From NCBI GenBank assembly GCA_036564135.1, contig DATCLC010000042.1:1-5442 (forward strand): a stretch of DNA of 5,442 bases, read 5' to 3'. The notes beneath the pieces are model-generated. The model did no database searches and had not been told where the DNA came from. It was given only the letters and a program-made list of their open reading frames with translations. Below are positions 1 to 5,442 of this stretch, one piece after another (position 1 is the stretch's first letter; every line of letters begins with the position of its first letter). The translations under genes and the position numbers were made by a program. This DNA comes from RSA11 sp036564135. Its GTDB lineage: Bacteria > Actinomycetota > Thermoleophilia > Solirubrobacterales > 70-9.

Positions 1-1
1 C

Positions 2-1147
2 GGGTCGATCTACAACTTCAAGCGCGAGATCGCCCGGAACGCCAAGCCCAACGGGCAGTGGAACGACTACGAGATCCGCGTGACCGGCACGCCGCCGCGG
101 ATCGTCGTGACGCTGAACGGCGTGGTCGTCAACGACTTCCAGGCGACCGCTCCCAACCGCGGCCTGGCGCCCGGCTACATCGGGCTCCAGAACCACGGGG
201 CGAATGACACGATCTCGTTCCGCAACATCCGCATCCAGGAGCTCGAGCCCGTGGACGAGGAGGCGCCGGAGACGACGGCGACGCTCTCGCCCGCGACGCC
301 GGACGGCAACGCGGGCTGGTACCGCCAGCCGGTGACGGTGACCCTGAACGCGAGCGACCAGGGCGGCTCGGGCGTCGAGACGACCGAGTACCGCATCGAC
401 GGTGGCGACTGGGCCACCTACAGCGGGCCGTTCGCGATCAGCGCTGACGGCGACCACACGGTCGAGTACCGCTCGACCGACGGTGCCGGGAACGTCGAGG
501 AGACGAAGTCGGTGCCGGTCAAGGTCGACCGCAACGCGCCGATCACGACCCCCGCGCTCGACAGCGAGAACCCGCCGAACGCGCTCGGCTACGGCGGCCC
601 GGTGACCGTCACCCTGAACGCCGACGACGGCTCCGGCTCCGGCGTGGCCGTGACGCAGTACCGGGTGCTGCCGAGCGGCAAGTGGGTGACCTACGAGGAG
701 CCGCTCGAGTTCACCCAGCCCGGCGAGTACGAGATCGAGTACCGCTCGACGGACGTCGCCGGCAACCGCGAGGCCTTCGCCGCGGTGAAGTTCACGATTC
801 GCGAGCCGGCGCCCGGCGGTGACGAGCTCACGCTCGGCGTCAAGCCCAAGAAGAAGACGATCGGCGCCCGCGGCGTGGTGACCCTGCGGGCCACCGTGAG
901 CGCCGGTGTCGATCTGGACGAGGTGCCGGTGCAGCTCTGCGTGCGGGCGAAGAAGAAGCGCTTCCAGGTGATCGGGGCGCAGTGCGCGCAGATCGACCTC
1001 GCGCCGGGCGCCGCGGTGACGCAGCCATTCGCCCTCCGGGCGAAGAAGGCCGCGACCGGCAAGACCACGAAGGTCCGGGTTGTGGCGACCTCGCCCGGGC
1101 TTGAGACGCTGCGCGCGGAGGCCCAGGTCAAGGTGCGAAAGCGCTAG
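2..1147 (+). CDS. 3-keto-disaccharide hydrolase (DUF1080) domain protein with OmpL47-type repeats, C-terminal part
   Basis: The reading frame is open from the left edge, so this is the last 381 residues of a longer protein. A GTG at 80 exists in frame but falls inside a conserved domain and is not a credible start. Residues 1-81 of the fragment match the end of the DUF1080/3-keto-disaccharide hydrolase (GH16-like, concanavalin-type) fold: a YNFKREIARNAKPNGQW segment, W-N-D-Y-E-I-R-V, 'TLNG', then 'GYIGLQNHG' and a closing 'FRNIRIQEL' strand. Residues about 90-269 are two Ig-like OmpL47-type modules with YRIDGG.W..Y and EYRSTD.AGN signatures. The last ~110 residues form a Lys/Arg-rich beta domain (CARDB-like, 'LTLGVKPKKKT') with two cysteines that could pair. 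Such proteins are normally secreted or surface-attached and act on or bind carbohydrate; the signal peptide and any catalytic N-terminal module (for example a ThuA or sugar dehydrogenase domain) would lie upstream. Function at the substrate level is inference; the family calls for the first two domain types are fairly secure. Confidence 0.85.
   Translation, partial: GSIYNFKREIARNAKPNGQWNDYEIRVTGTPPRIVVTLNGVVVNDFQATAPNRGLAPGYIGLQNHGANDTISFRNIRIQELEPVDEEAPETTATLSPATPDGNAGWYRQPVTVTLNASDQGGSGVETTEYRIDGGDWATYSGPFAISADGDHTVEYRSTDGAGNVEETKSVPVKVDRNAPITTPALDSENPPNALGYGGPVTVTLNADDGSGSGVAVTQYRVLPSGKWVTYEEPLEFTQPGEYEIEYRSTDVAGNREAFAAVKFTIREPAPGGDELTLGVKPKKKTIGARGVVTLRATVSAGVDLDEVPVQLCVRAKKKRFQVIGAQCAQIDLAPGAAVTQPFALRAKKAATGKTTKVRVVATSPGLETLRAEAQVKVRKR
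269..808 (+). repeat. two tandem OmpL47-type Ig-like repeat units (about 90 codons each)
   Basis: Unit 1 (269-541) and unit 2 (542-808) share the same order of motifs: PVTVTLNA followed by a D.G.SGV turn, a T.YR strand, a W.TY strand and EYRSTD.AGN near the end. Matching points are offset by 270 bases at the start (ccggtgac at 329 and 599) and 273 bases at the end (gagtaccgctcgac at 464 and 737), so one codon has been gained or lost between them. The bases have diverged while the protein motif is kept, which points to an old in-gene duplication or a modular family architecture rather than a recent copy. The units probably act as spacer or carbohydrate-binding modules in an extracellular protein. 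Confidence 0.75.
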
Positions 1148-1175
1148 CTGCGGGCCCGAAGACAACTGAGGACTC

Positions 1176-1217
1176 GGCGGTCCCCTCCCTCGCGGCGGGG
1201 GCCGCTAGAGTTCTGTT
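1176..1217 (+). terminator. candidate intrinsic terminator after the DUF1080-domain gene
   Basis: About 30 bases after the TAG at 1145-1147, GCGGTCCCC (1177-1185) can pair with GGGGGCCGC (1197-1205). This gives nine pairs including one G-U, with an 11-base loop; a further G-U (1176/1206) is possible. It is followed by tagagttctgtt, a moderately U-rich tail rather than a clean U-run. Position and stem strength fit a terminator; the weak tail limits confidence. The right arm abuts the putative tRNA -10 box. Confidence 0.5.
1206..1211 (+). promoter_or_regulatory. candidate -10 box for the tRNA-Thr gene
   Basis: TAGAGT fits the TAnnnT -10 pattern and lies 10 bases before the mature tRNA 5' end, which would give a leader of about five bases. 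No good -35 hexamer is found 16-18 bases upstream (the spot reads as C-rich sequence inside the terminator hairpin). The call rests on the -10 match and its position before a tRNA. Confidence 0.4.
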
Positions 1218-1221
1218 CCCC

Positions 1222-1294
<73 letters not shown>

Positions 1295-1326
1295 CTTCCC
1301 CCCTGTCCCTCGGCGGGACGTGCGAC

Positions 1327-2358
1327 GTGCGGATGAGGATGATTTCTTCGCTTGCCAAGCTTCGGTTACTGGCGGCCGCCGGGCTCGCCGCCGTCGCGAT
1401 CGCCGGGTGCGGAGGCGACGACGAGGAGGGCGGTAACGGCGCCCCCTCGGAGACCGCGGTCCAGCAGGTCGAGGAGGCCGCGCACCCCGAGCGGTTCGAC
1501 TTCCCCGAGGCCGACGGCAAGACGCTCCAGCAGATCGCCGACATGGCGCGCACCGGCTTTAAGTACGCGCCTGCGACGAGCCACTACGTCGTCGGCAACA
1601 ACCGGATGGCGTTCGGCTTGCTCGACGAGAACAACAAGCTGATCTACGCGCCGACGGCCGTCTACATCGCGAACAGCCCGCAGGACAAGGCGCAGGGCCC
1701 GTTCTACGCGCCCACTGACTCGCTGGTCACCAAGCCCGCCTACCGCTCGAAGACCGCGGCCCTCGAGGGCGATCCGGTCGCGGGGATCTATTCGACCGAG
1801 ATCCCGCTGCCGCGGCCCGGGCGCTACGCGGTGCTCGTGCTCACGAACATCGGTGGCCAGTGGCGCGGCGCGGCGACCCAGGTGACCGCCCAGGAGAACG
1901 ACCCGATCCCCGCGGTCGGCGAGCGGCCGCCCGCGGTGAAAACGGAGACGCTCGAGGACGTCGGCGCCAACGTCGAGCTCATCGACACGCGCCAGCCGCC
2001 GAGCGACATGCACAATGTGAGCTTCGACGAGGTGCTGGGCAAGAAGCCGGTGGCGCTGCTGTTCGCGACCCCGGCGCTCTGCCAGAGCCGCGTCTGCGGC
2101 CCGGTGGTCGACATCGCCGAGCAGCTCCGCAACGAGGGCTACGGCGATGACATCGAGTTCATCCACCAGGAGGTCTGGGTCGATAACGACCTGAACAAGG
2201 GCCTGCGCGAGCCGCTGCGCAAGTTCAACCTGCAGACGGAGCCCTGGCTGTTCACGGTCGACGCGGACGGCAGGGTGGCCGCCCGCCTCGAGGGCTCCTT
2301 CGGCCTGCGCGAGTTCGAGGAAGCCCTGAAGGCCGCGGGCGGCGACCCGGACAACTAG
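1327..2358 (+). CDS. thioredoxin-fold lipoprotein with CxxxxC motif
   Basis: A 343-residue protein beginning at GTG 1327. A GGCGGGA Shine-Dalgarno-like run at 1312-1318 sits eight bases upstream; ATGs at 1333 and 1339 are possible alternatives but have poorer ribosome-site spacing. The N-terminus is a lipoprotein signal: basic MRMRM, hydrophobic stretch at about residues 12-26, and lipobox IAGC with the lipidated Cys at 28, followed by an acidic, Gly-rich tether. Residues about 57-190 are a beta-rich module of Ig-like character (inference). Residues about 228-338 form a thioredoxin-like domain: a hydrophobic strand VALLFAT, the cysteine pair C252-Q-S-R-V-C257 followed by GPVVD at the start of a helix, then the E305-P306-W307 turn where thioredoxins carry the cis-proline, and a closing strand and helix. 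The CxxxxC spacing differs from thioredoxin CxxC and from Sco1 CxxxC. It is likely anchored on the outer face of the membrane in redox, copper or cytochrome-related work, but no partner gene is present to fix the substrate. It lies 32 bases after the tRNA and ends two bases from a convergent gene. Confidence 0.85.
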   Translation: MRMRMISSLAKLRLLAAAGLAAVAIAGCGGDDEEGGNGAPSETAVQQVEEAAHPERFDFPEADGKTLQQIADMARTGFKYAPATSHYVVGNNRMAFGLLDENNKLIYAPTAVYIANSPQDKAQGPFYAPTDSLVTKPAYRSKTAALEGDPVAGIYSTEIPLPRPGRYAVLVLTNIGGQWRGAATQVTAQENDPIPAVGERPPAVKTETLEDVGANVELIDTRQPPSDMHNVSFDEVLGKKPVALLFATPALCQSRVCGPVVDIAEQLRNEGYGDDIEFIHQEVWVDNDLNKGLREPLRKFNLQTEPWLFTVDADGRVAARLEGSFGLREFEEALKAAGGDPDN

Positions 2359-2360
2359 CG

Positions 2361-4466
2361 CTAGGCCCCGCCCGCGGGCCGGCGGTCGGCGGGGTCCGGG
2401 GGGAGCAGACCGGAACCGCGGGCGCGCTCCACGGCCGCGCTTCGCGAGGACACCCCCAGCTTGCGGTACACGGCGCGCGACTGGGTCTTGACGGTGTTCG
2501 GCGAAAGGCAGAGCGCGGCCCCGATCTCCCGGAACGAGAGGTGGCTTGGGAGGTACTGCAGGGTGCGGAGCTCGGCCTTCGTGAGCGCGTCGTCGCCTTC
2601 GAGGCGCCGGCCGCGGGCGGCGTCGGCCGCCTCGAGCAAATCATCGCGCCAGCCGGTGAGCGCGGAGGCGTCGGGGGTCCGGGCGAGGCTCTGCTCGGCG
2701 CCGCGCAGCGCCCGCTGCGCGGCGGCGAGCTCGTCTAGGTGGAGGCGCGCGTCGGCGAGTGCAAGCCACGCCTCGGCCGCGCACCACGGCGGCGGGTCGG
2801 TCACTGCGGCGAGCGCGCGCTCGGTGCGCTGCGCGGCTGCGGACGCCTCCTGGGCCTGGCCGGTCCTGCTCCGGGCAACGGCCGCAACCGCGTCGGCGAG
2901 CGTCGCGGTCGGGGTGCCCTCGAGGCGGCAGCGGTCGACCTGTTCGGCGGCATGGGCGAGGTGGTCGAGCGCGCGCACGGGTTGCCCATCGAAGAGCGCG
3001 ATCAAGCCGAGCTGCGCGAGCGCGCCCACCTGGACCAGGGGCGAGGCCACGCTGCCGCGTCGCGCCGCCTCCTCCAAAGGCGCCGCTGCGCGTAGCGGTT
3101 GCCCGGTGAGCACGTCGGCGATGCCCCGGTAGAGGCTGGCCGCGCACCGCCAGGGGCTCTCGGCGCCGTAGAGCTCAGCCGCCTGGGCGGCACTGGTTCC
3201 CATGGCAAGCGCGCCGCGGGCGCCGAGCGCTGCGTCCAGCAGGAGAAGGTCCGCGGCGTACTTGTTGCGCAGCGCCTTGTTGCGGCCCGCCGCGACCGCG
3301 GCCGCTTGCGCCCAGCGCTCCGCCTCCCCGGCGTCGCCATCGGTGAGGGCGCAGTGCGCGGCGGCGAGGGCGAGCGTCGCGTCCGCCGCCACGCGGCGCC
3401 CGCCGAGCGCGTCGAGCCAGGCGCGCACCTTCGCCGTCCGTCCGCGGCCGCTGAGCTCGAGGAACGACGTCCAGATCAGCTCGCCGGCGGCCTGCGCGGC
3501 GCCGCCGGCGATCGCCTGCTCGACGGCGCGGTCGAGGTCGCCGTGCTCCGCGTACCAGCGGATCGTCCGGACCCGCAGCCGGGTCTCGATCTCGGGGTGC
3601 TCGTGGTGTAGCTCCGACCGCAGGGCGGCGCCGAGCAGGGGAGACGCGAGGCGGTAGGCATGCTCGCGCCGGTCGAGCGGGACGAGGAGGGCGCGGTCGC
3701 GGGCCAGCCGCCGCAGCACCCGCGACGACCCGGTGCGGCGCAGCACGGCGTTGCACGAGTCCCCGGAGAGCTGGTCGAGCAGGGAGCACCGCGCGAGGAA
3801 CTCGACGTCTTCGCGGCCGAGGCCGGCGAGCGCCTCCTCGCGCACGTACTCGGTGACCGCGCGGTCGTCGCCGTCGAAGGTGGCGGCGGCCGCCTCGAGG
3901 TCCTCCGCGTCGGCGAGCGCGACCGCTGCCAGCTGAATGCCCGCCGGCCACCCGCCGATGCGGTGCGCGAGGGAGAGGCGCTGGGCGCGTGTCAGCTCCG
4001 GCACCAGCTCCGCCAAGGCGGCGGCGGTCGCGCTCGCGCTCAGGGCCAGGTCGCCGGGCCCGACCTCCGTCACGCGGCGCTCCGCGCGCATGCGAGCGAG
4101 GGGGAGCGCGGGCCGCGCCCTGGTCGCGATCGCCACCTGGCTTCCGTCAGGAAGCGAACGGATCAGGTCGGCGACGTCGCGGTGGCGCGCCCGGGCGAGG
4201 CGATGGAGGTCGTCGAGGACGAGCACGGAAGGTTCCTCTCCGCCCCCGGTGCTGGCCACCGCCGCACGGAAAGCGCGCCGGTCGCGATGCGCGGGGCCGC
4301 ATCGCACCCACGCGAAGGGTCGCTCATCGACCTCCTGCCACGCCTCGAGGAGGGTCGTCTTCCCGAAGCCGGCGGGGGCGAGAAGAAGCACCAGCGGCGC
4401 CGCTAGGAACCCAACCAGGTCGTCCGGGGGTGATCGCGGCGTCGCTGATGCAGCGGGGCGGAGCAT
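2361..4466 (-). CDS. MalT/LAL-type LuxR family transcriptional regulator (ATP-binding)
   Basis: A 701-residue regulator read from ATG 4466. The frame is open further upstream, but that extension overlaps the well-supported SHOCT gene and carries low-complexity Arg/Gly/Pro sequence, so it is rejected; GGGGACGGAG just before the ATG offers a ribosome site. Domains in order: a STAND-type NTPase with Walker A APAGFGKTT (30-38, Lys36), Walker B VLVLDDLH (81-88), an ATRARPALPLARMRA sensor segment, and IGGWPAGIQLAA, all hallmarks of MalT/LAL regulators. An Ala/Leu-rich alpha-helical (TPR-like) region follows over roughly residues 300-610. The LuxR helix-turn-helix is at 627-687, with FREIGAAL and recognition helix LSPNTVKTQSRAVYRKL (654-670). 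In this class, inducer and ATP binding drive oligomerisation and transcription activation. It is shorter than MalT (901 residues), mainly in the helical region and in the Walker A to Walker B interval. It follows an MFS exporter gene and a SHOCT gene on the same strand, so control of export is a reasonable guess; the effector is unknown. Confidence 0.9.
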   Translation of the reverse strand: MLRPAASATPRSPPDDLVGFLAAPLVLLLAPAGFGKTTLLEAWQEVDERPFAWVRCGPAHRDRRAFRAAVASTGGGEEPSVLVLDDLHRLARARHRDVADLIRSLPDGSQVAIATRARPALPLARMRAERRVTEVGPGDLALSASATAAALAELVPELTRAQRLSLAHRIGGWPAGIQLAAVALADAEDLEAAAATFDGDDRAVTEYVREEALAGLGREDVEFLARCSLLDQLSGDSCNAVLRRTGSSRVLRRLARDRALLVPLDRREHAYRLASPLLGAALRSELHHEHPEIETRLRVRTIRWYAEHGDLDRAVEQAIAGGAAQAAGELIWTSFLELSGRGRTAKVRAWLDALGGRRVAADATLALAAAHCALTDGDAGEAERWAQAAAVAAGRNKALRNKYAADLLLLDAALGARGALAMGTSAAQAAELYGAESPWRCAASLYRGIADVLTGQPLRAAAPLEEAARRGSVASPLVQVGALAQLGLIALFDGQPVRALDHLAHAAEQVDRCRLEGTPTATLADAVAAVARSRTGQAQEASAAAQRTERALAAVTDPPPWCAAEAWLALADARLHLDELAAAQRALRGAEQSLARTPDASALTGWRDDLLEAADAARGRRLEGDDALTKAELRTLQYLPSHLSFREIGAALCLSPNTVKTQSRAVYRKLGVSSRSAAVERARGSGLLPPDPADRRPAGGA
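2364..2396 (+). terminator. weak candidate hairpin after the lipoprotein gene
   Basis: CCCCGCC (2366-2372) can pair with GGCGGGG (2388-2394), extended by G-U and G-C pairs outward to 2364/2396, with a 15-base loop that can itself pair partly. It begins six bases after the lipoprotein stop but lies within the C-terminal codons of the opposing regulator gene (Pro/Arg/Gly-rich tail). No U-run follows, so it may just reflect GC-rich coding sequence. Confidence 0.22.
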
Positions 4467-4509
4467 TACTCCGTCCCCGACAGTACTGCACCCCACGATC
4501 GCCGCAGGG

Positions 4510-4515
4510 TGTATA
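4510..4515 (-). promoter_or_regulatory. weak candidate -10 box before the LuxR-type regulator
   Basis: On the - strand TATACA lies in the most AT-rich spot of the 98-base gap between the SHOCT gene and the regulator. It would put the transcript start about 35-40 bases before ATG 4466. No TTGACA-like -35 is found at 15-18 bases. A GGAACC lies only a few bases upstream, too close to act as an ECF -35 for this box. The rest of the gap holds the hairpin described separately and an 8-base palindrome CAGTACTG at 4481-4488. Confidence 0.25.
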
Positions 4516-4536
4516 TCGCCCGGGTTCCGTTGGCGC

Positions 4537-4566
4537 AGCGCCCGGGACCTGCACGGGCCCGGCGCT
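4537..4566 (-). terminator. candidate hairpin at the end of the SHOCT gene
   Basis: AGCGCC (4537-4542) pairs with GGCGCT (4561-4566), and inward GGG (4544-4546) pairs with CCC (4558-4560). This makes nine pairs with one bulged base (4543) and an 11-base loop. On the - strand the stem starts within the SHOCT stop codon. No U-run follows, so efficient intrinsic termination is doubtful; it could slow polymerase, protect the mRNA 3' end, or attenuate readthrough into the regulator. Confidence 0.35.
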
Positions 4567-4960
4567 AGCCGGCCGCGAGCGCCCGGGCCTTGATCGCGTC
4601 GAACTCCGCGCTCGAGATCACGCCCTGGTCGAGCAGGTCCTTGGCCTTCGCGATCTCCGCCGCCGAGCCGCCGGCGGTCTCCCGCACGTACCGGTCGAAC
4701 GCCGCCTTCTGCTCCTCCGCCTGCCGCAGGCTGCGCTCGGCCATCGACTGGTGTTGGGCGATCAGGTAGGCGAGCACCCCGATGAACGGGAGCACGATGA
4801 CCAGCACGACCCACGCCGCTTTGTGCCAGCCGCCGATGTCGCGGCGGCGGAACAGGTCGGCGAACACCGTGATCGCGAGCCAGATCCACACCACCCACGC
4901 GAAGAAGACCAGCATCGTTCCCACGATCTCGAGGAATGGATAGTCAGCCGCGACGAGCAC
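4565..4960 (-). CDS. membrane protein with PLDc_N-like helices and C-terminal SHOCT domain
   Basis: A 131-residue protein starting at GTG 4960, chosen because a near-perfect GGAGGTGA ribosome site precedes it with correct spacing. Two transmembrane helices (about residues 12-35 and 49-68) flank a short basic loop with FRRRDIGGWHKAAW. This helix-RRRD-GGW.KA.W-helix-P arrangement matches the phospholipase D N-terminal (PLDc_N) membrane module seen without the nuclease in many actinobacteria. Residues 73-98 form a charged, probably helical linker. Residues 99-129 are a SHOCT domain (AEIAKAKDLLDQGVISSAEFDAIKARAL), a short helical hairpin common at C-termini of bacterial proteins and thought to mediate oligomerisation or contacts. 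No catalytic residues are present. It starts 32 bases after the stop of the MFS gene on the same strand, so it is probably co-transcribed with it and could be a membrane partner of the exporter; that role is inference. Confidence 0.9.
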   Translation of the reverse strand: MLVAADYPFLEIVGTMLVFFAWVVWIWLAITVFADLFRRRDIGGWHKAAWVVLVIVLPFIGVLAYLIAQHQSMAERSLRQAEEQKAAFDRYVRETAGGSAAEIAKAKDLLDQGVISSAEFDAIKARALAAG

Positions 4961-4963
4961 TTC

Positions 4964-4977
4964 TCACCTCCGAGGTG
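4964..4977 (-). promoter_or_regulatory. strong Shine-Dalgarno site of the SHOCT gene inside an inverted repeat
   Basis: On the - strand GGAGGTGA (4971-4964) stands three bases before GTG 4960, with the GGAGG core six bases from the start, which decides the start. The same bases form CACCTC-C-GAGGTG (4965-4977), a perfect inverted repeat. In the mRNA, CACCU and AGGUG could form a five-pair stem with a CGG loop, hiding the ribosome site; as DNA it could also serve as a small operator. Only the ribosome site is secure. Confidence 0.75.
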
Positions 4978-4992
4978 GTAACCCGAGCGACT

Positions 4993-5442
4993 CTAGGTGC
5001 GCGCCGCCCGGGCGGCATCATCCGTTCTAGGTGAAACCGGCGCGGCGTCCGGCGGCCCGCGTTCGGCGGACTCGGCCGCCAATTGATCGAAGCGGCGCAC
5101 GGGCAGGCGGCGCGTGGCGAGCCCCGCGAGCAGCACGAGCCCGGCCGCGAACAGGAACGCGGTCTTGAGCGCGATGAGCTGGGCCTCCTCGTAGGAGCTC
5201 ACGATCCTGTCGACGGACCGCGAGCCGAGCCCGGCCCGCTCGGCGCTGCGGCGGACCTGGTCGGCGGCGACGAAGCTCGTGCCGGCGCTGATCCGGGTCT
5301 CGACCTGCGACCGCACCTCCCTCGGGAGGTTCTGGTCGTCCTCGATGTTGCTGGAGAAGGCCGCGATCAGCCCGGTGATCACGATCGCGCCCAGAAGCGC
5401 CGTGCCGAACGACGAGCCGATCTGCATCGAGGTGTTCTGCAG
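4993..5442 (-). CDS. DHA2-family (EmrB/QacA-type) MFS drug exporter, C-terminal part
   Basis: The frame is open to the right edge, so only the last 149 residues are seen; the ATG at 5427 is internal, since it is preceded in frame by LQNTS, giving the LQNTSMQIGSSFG motif typical of helix 13 in DHA2 exporters. Helix 13 covers about residues 7-29 of the fragment. A roughly 60-residue hydrophilic, largely helical loop (30-88, with many Arg, Glu and Asp) follows, then helix 14 (89-110) ending in ATRRLP, and a 38-residue hydrophilic tail. A long extracytoplasmic segment between the last two helices is known in QacA-type transporters. The family exports drugs or other hydrophobic compounds using the proton gradient; the substrate cannot be told from this end. 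The stop is 32 bases before the SHOCT gene start, suggesting one transcript. Confidence 0.88.
   Translation of the reverse strand: MQNTSMQIGSSFGTALLGAIVITGLIAAFSSNIEDDQNLPREVRSQVETRISAGTSFVAADQVRRSAERAGLGSRSVDRIVSSYEEAQLIALKTAFLFAAGLVLLAGLATRRLPVRRFDQLAAESAERGPPDAAPVSPRTDDAARAART

Noticed and set aside
1366..2166. Long open frame on the - strand opposite the lipoprotein gene
   Set aside because: It is Arg/Ala/Val-rich with no recognisable domain, and the opposite strand encodes a clear signal peptide and thioredoxin-like domain; open antisense frames are usual in high-GC DNA.
2355..2364. Perfect palindrome CTAGCGCTAG over the two convergent stop codons
   Set aside because: Two TAG stops facing each other across a CG spacer make an eight-base palindrome automatically; the extra matching pair is easily chance, so it is not evidence of an operator.
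4481..4488. CAGTACTG as a regulator binding site
   Set aside because: Eight-base palindromes are expected many times in a window of this size; nothing else supports it.
4467..4898. In-frame N-terminal extension of the LuxR-type regulator up to 4898
   Set aside because: It runs antisense-frame through the SHOCT gene on the same strand, has a low-complexity Arg/Gly/Pro composition with no domain, and the ATG at 4466 gives a protein starting just before Walker A, as the family does.
3660..4981. Long + strand open frames opposite the regulator and SHOCT genes
   Set aside because: Their translations are low-complexity Arg/Gly/Ala/Pro, while the - strand frames show Walker motifs, LuxR helix-turn-helix, membrane helices and a SHOCT domain.
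5003..5016. 14-base perfect palindrome GCCGCCCGGGCGGC in the last codons of the MFS gene
   Set aside because: With roughly 70% GC, a rough estimate gives about one such palindrome per window by chance, and it falls in Ala/Arg codons.

Overview
This is a high-GC window with dense coding in G/C-ending codons. It looks like the chromosome of an actinomycete-type bacterium. The proteins most resemble what I know from Thermoleophilia/Solirubrobacterales: a secreted glycoside-hydrolase-like protein carrying OmpL47-type and CARDB-like modules, a thioredoxin-fold lipoprotein with a 'TPALC..RVCGPVVD'-style active site, and a large MalT/LAL-type LuxR regulator. That placement is inference from protein style only; the window contains no rRNA or other marker gene.

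Layout, left to right. (1) Positions 2-1147, + strand: the C-terminal 381 residues of a protein that begins outside the window. It has the end of a 3-keto-disaccharide hydrolase (DUF1080) domain, two tandem Ig-like OmpL47-type repeats and a basic C-terminal beta-sandwich. A plausible intrinsic terminator follows. (2) Positions 1222-1294, + strand: tRNA-Thr(GGT) without an encoded CCA, with a -10-like TAGAGT just upstream. (3) Positions 1327-2358, + strand: a lipoprotein with an N-terminal beta-rich module and a C-terminal thioredoxin-like domain with a CxxxxC motif. (4) On the - strand, reading from the right edge leftwards: the C-terminus of a DHA2 (EmrB/QacA-type) MFS exporter (5442-4993), a two-helix membrane protein with PLDc_N-like and SHOCT domains (4960-4565), and a 701-residue ATP-binding LuxR-family regulator (4466-2361). 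The regulator converges on the lipoprotein gene, with only two bases between the two stop codons.

The MFS and SHOCT genes are 32 bases apart and probably co-transcribed. The regulator follows after a 98-base gap that holds a hairpin and a weak -10-like box, so it may be in the same operon or have its own promoter. The + strand genes do not form an obvious pathway; the tRNA and the lipoprotein gene are close enough to share a transcript. There is no gene-free stretch over 300 bases. I see no mobile element, CRISPR array, phage gene or defence cassette. The most unusual items are a regulator with a shortened ATPase domain, the CxxxxC thioredoxin-fold lipoprotein, and several short regulatory-looking hairpins at gene boundaries. 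I do not see strong evidence for a wholly new system.
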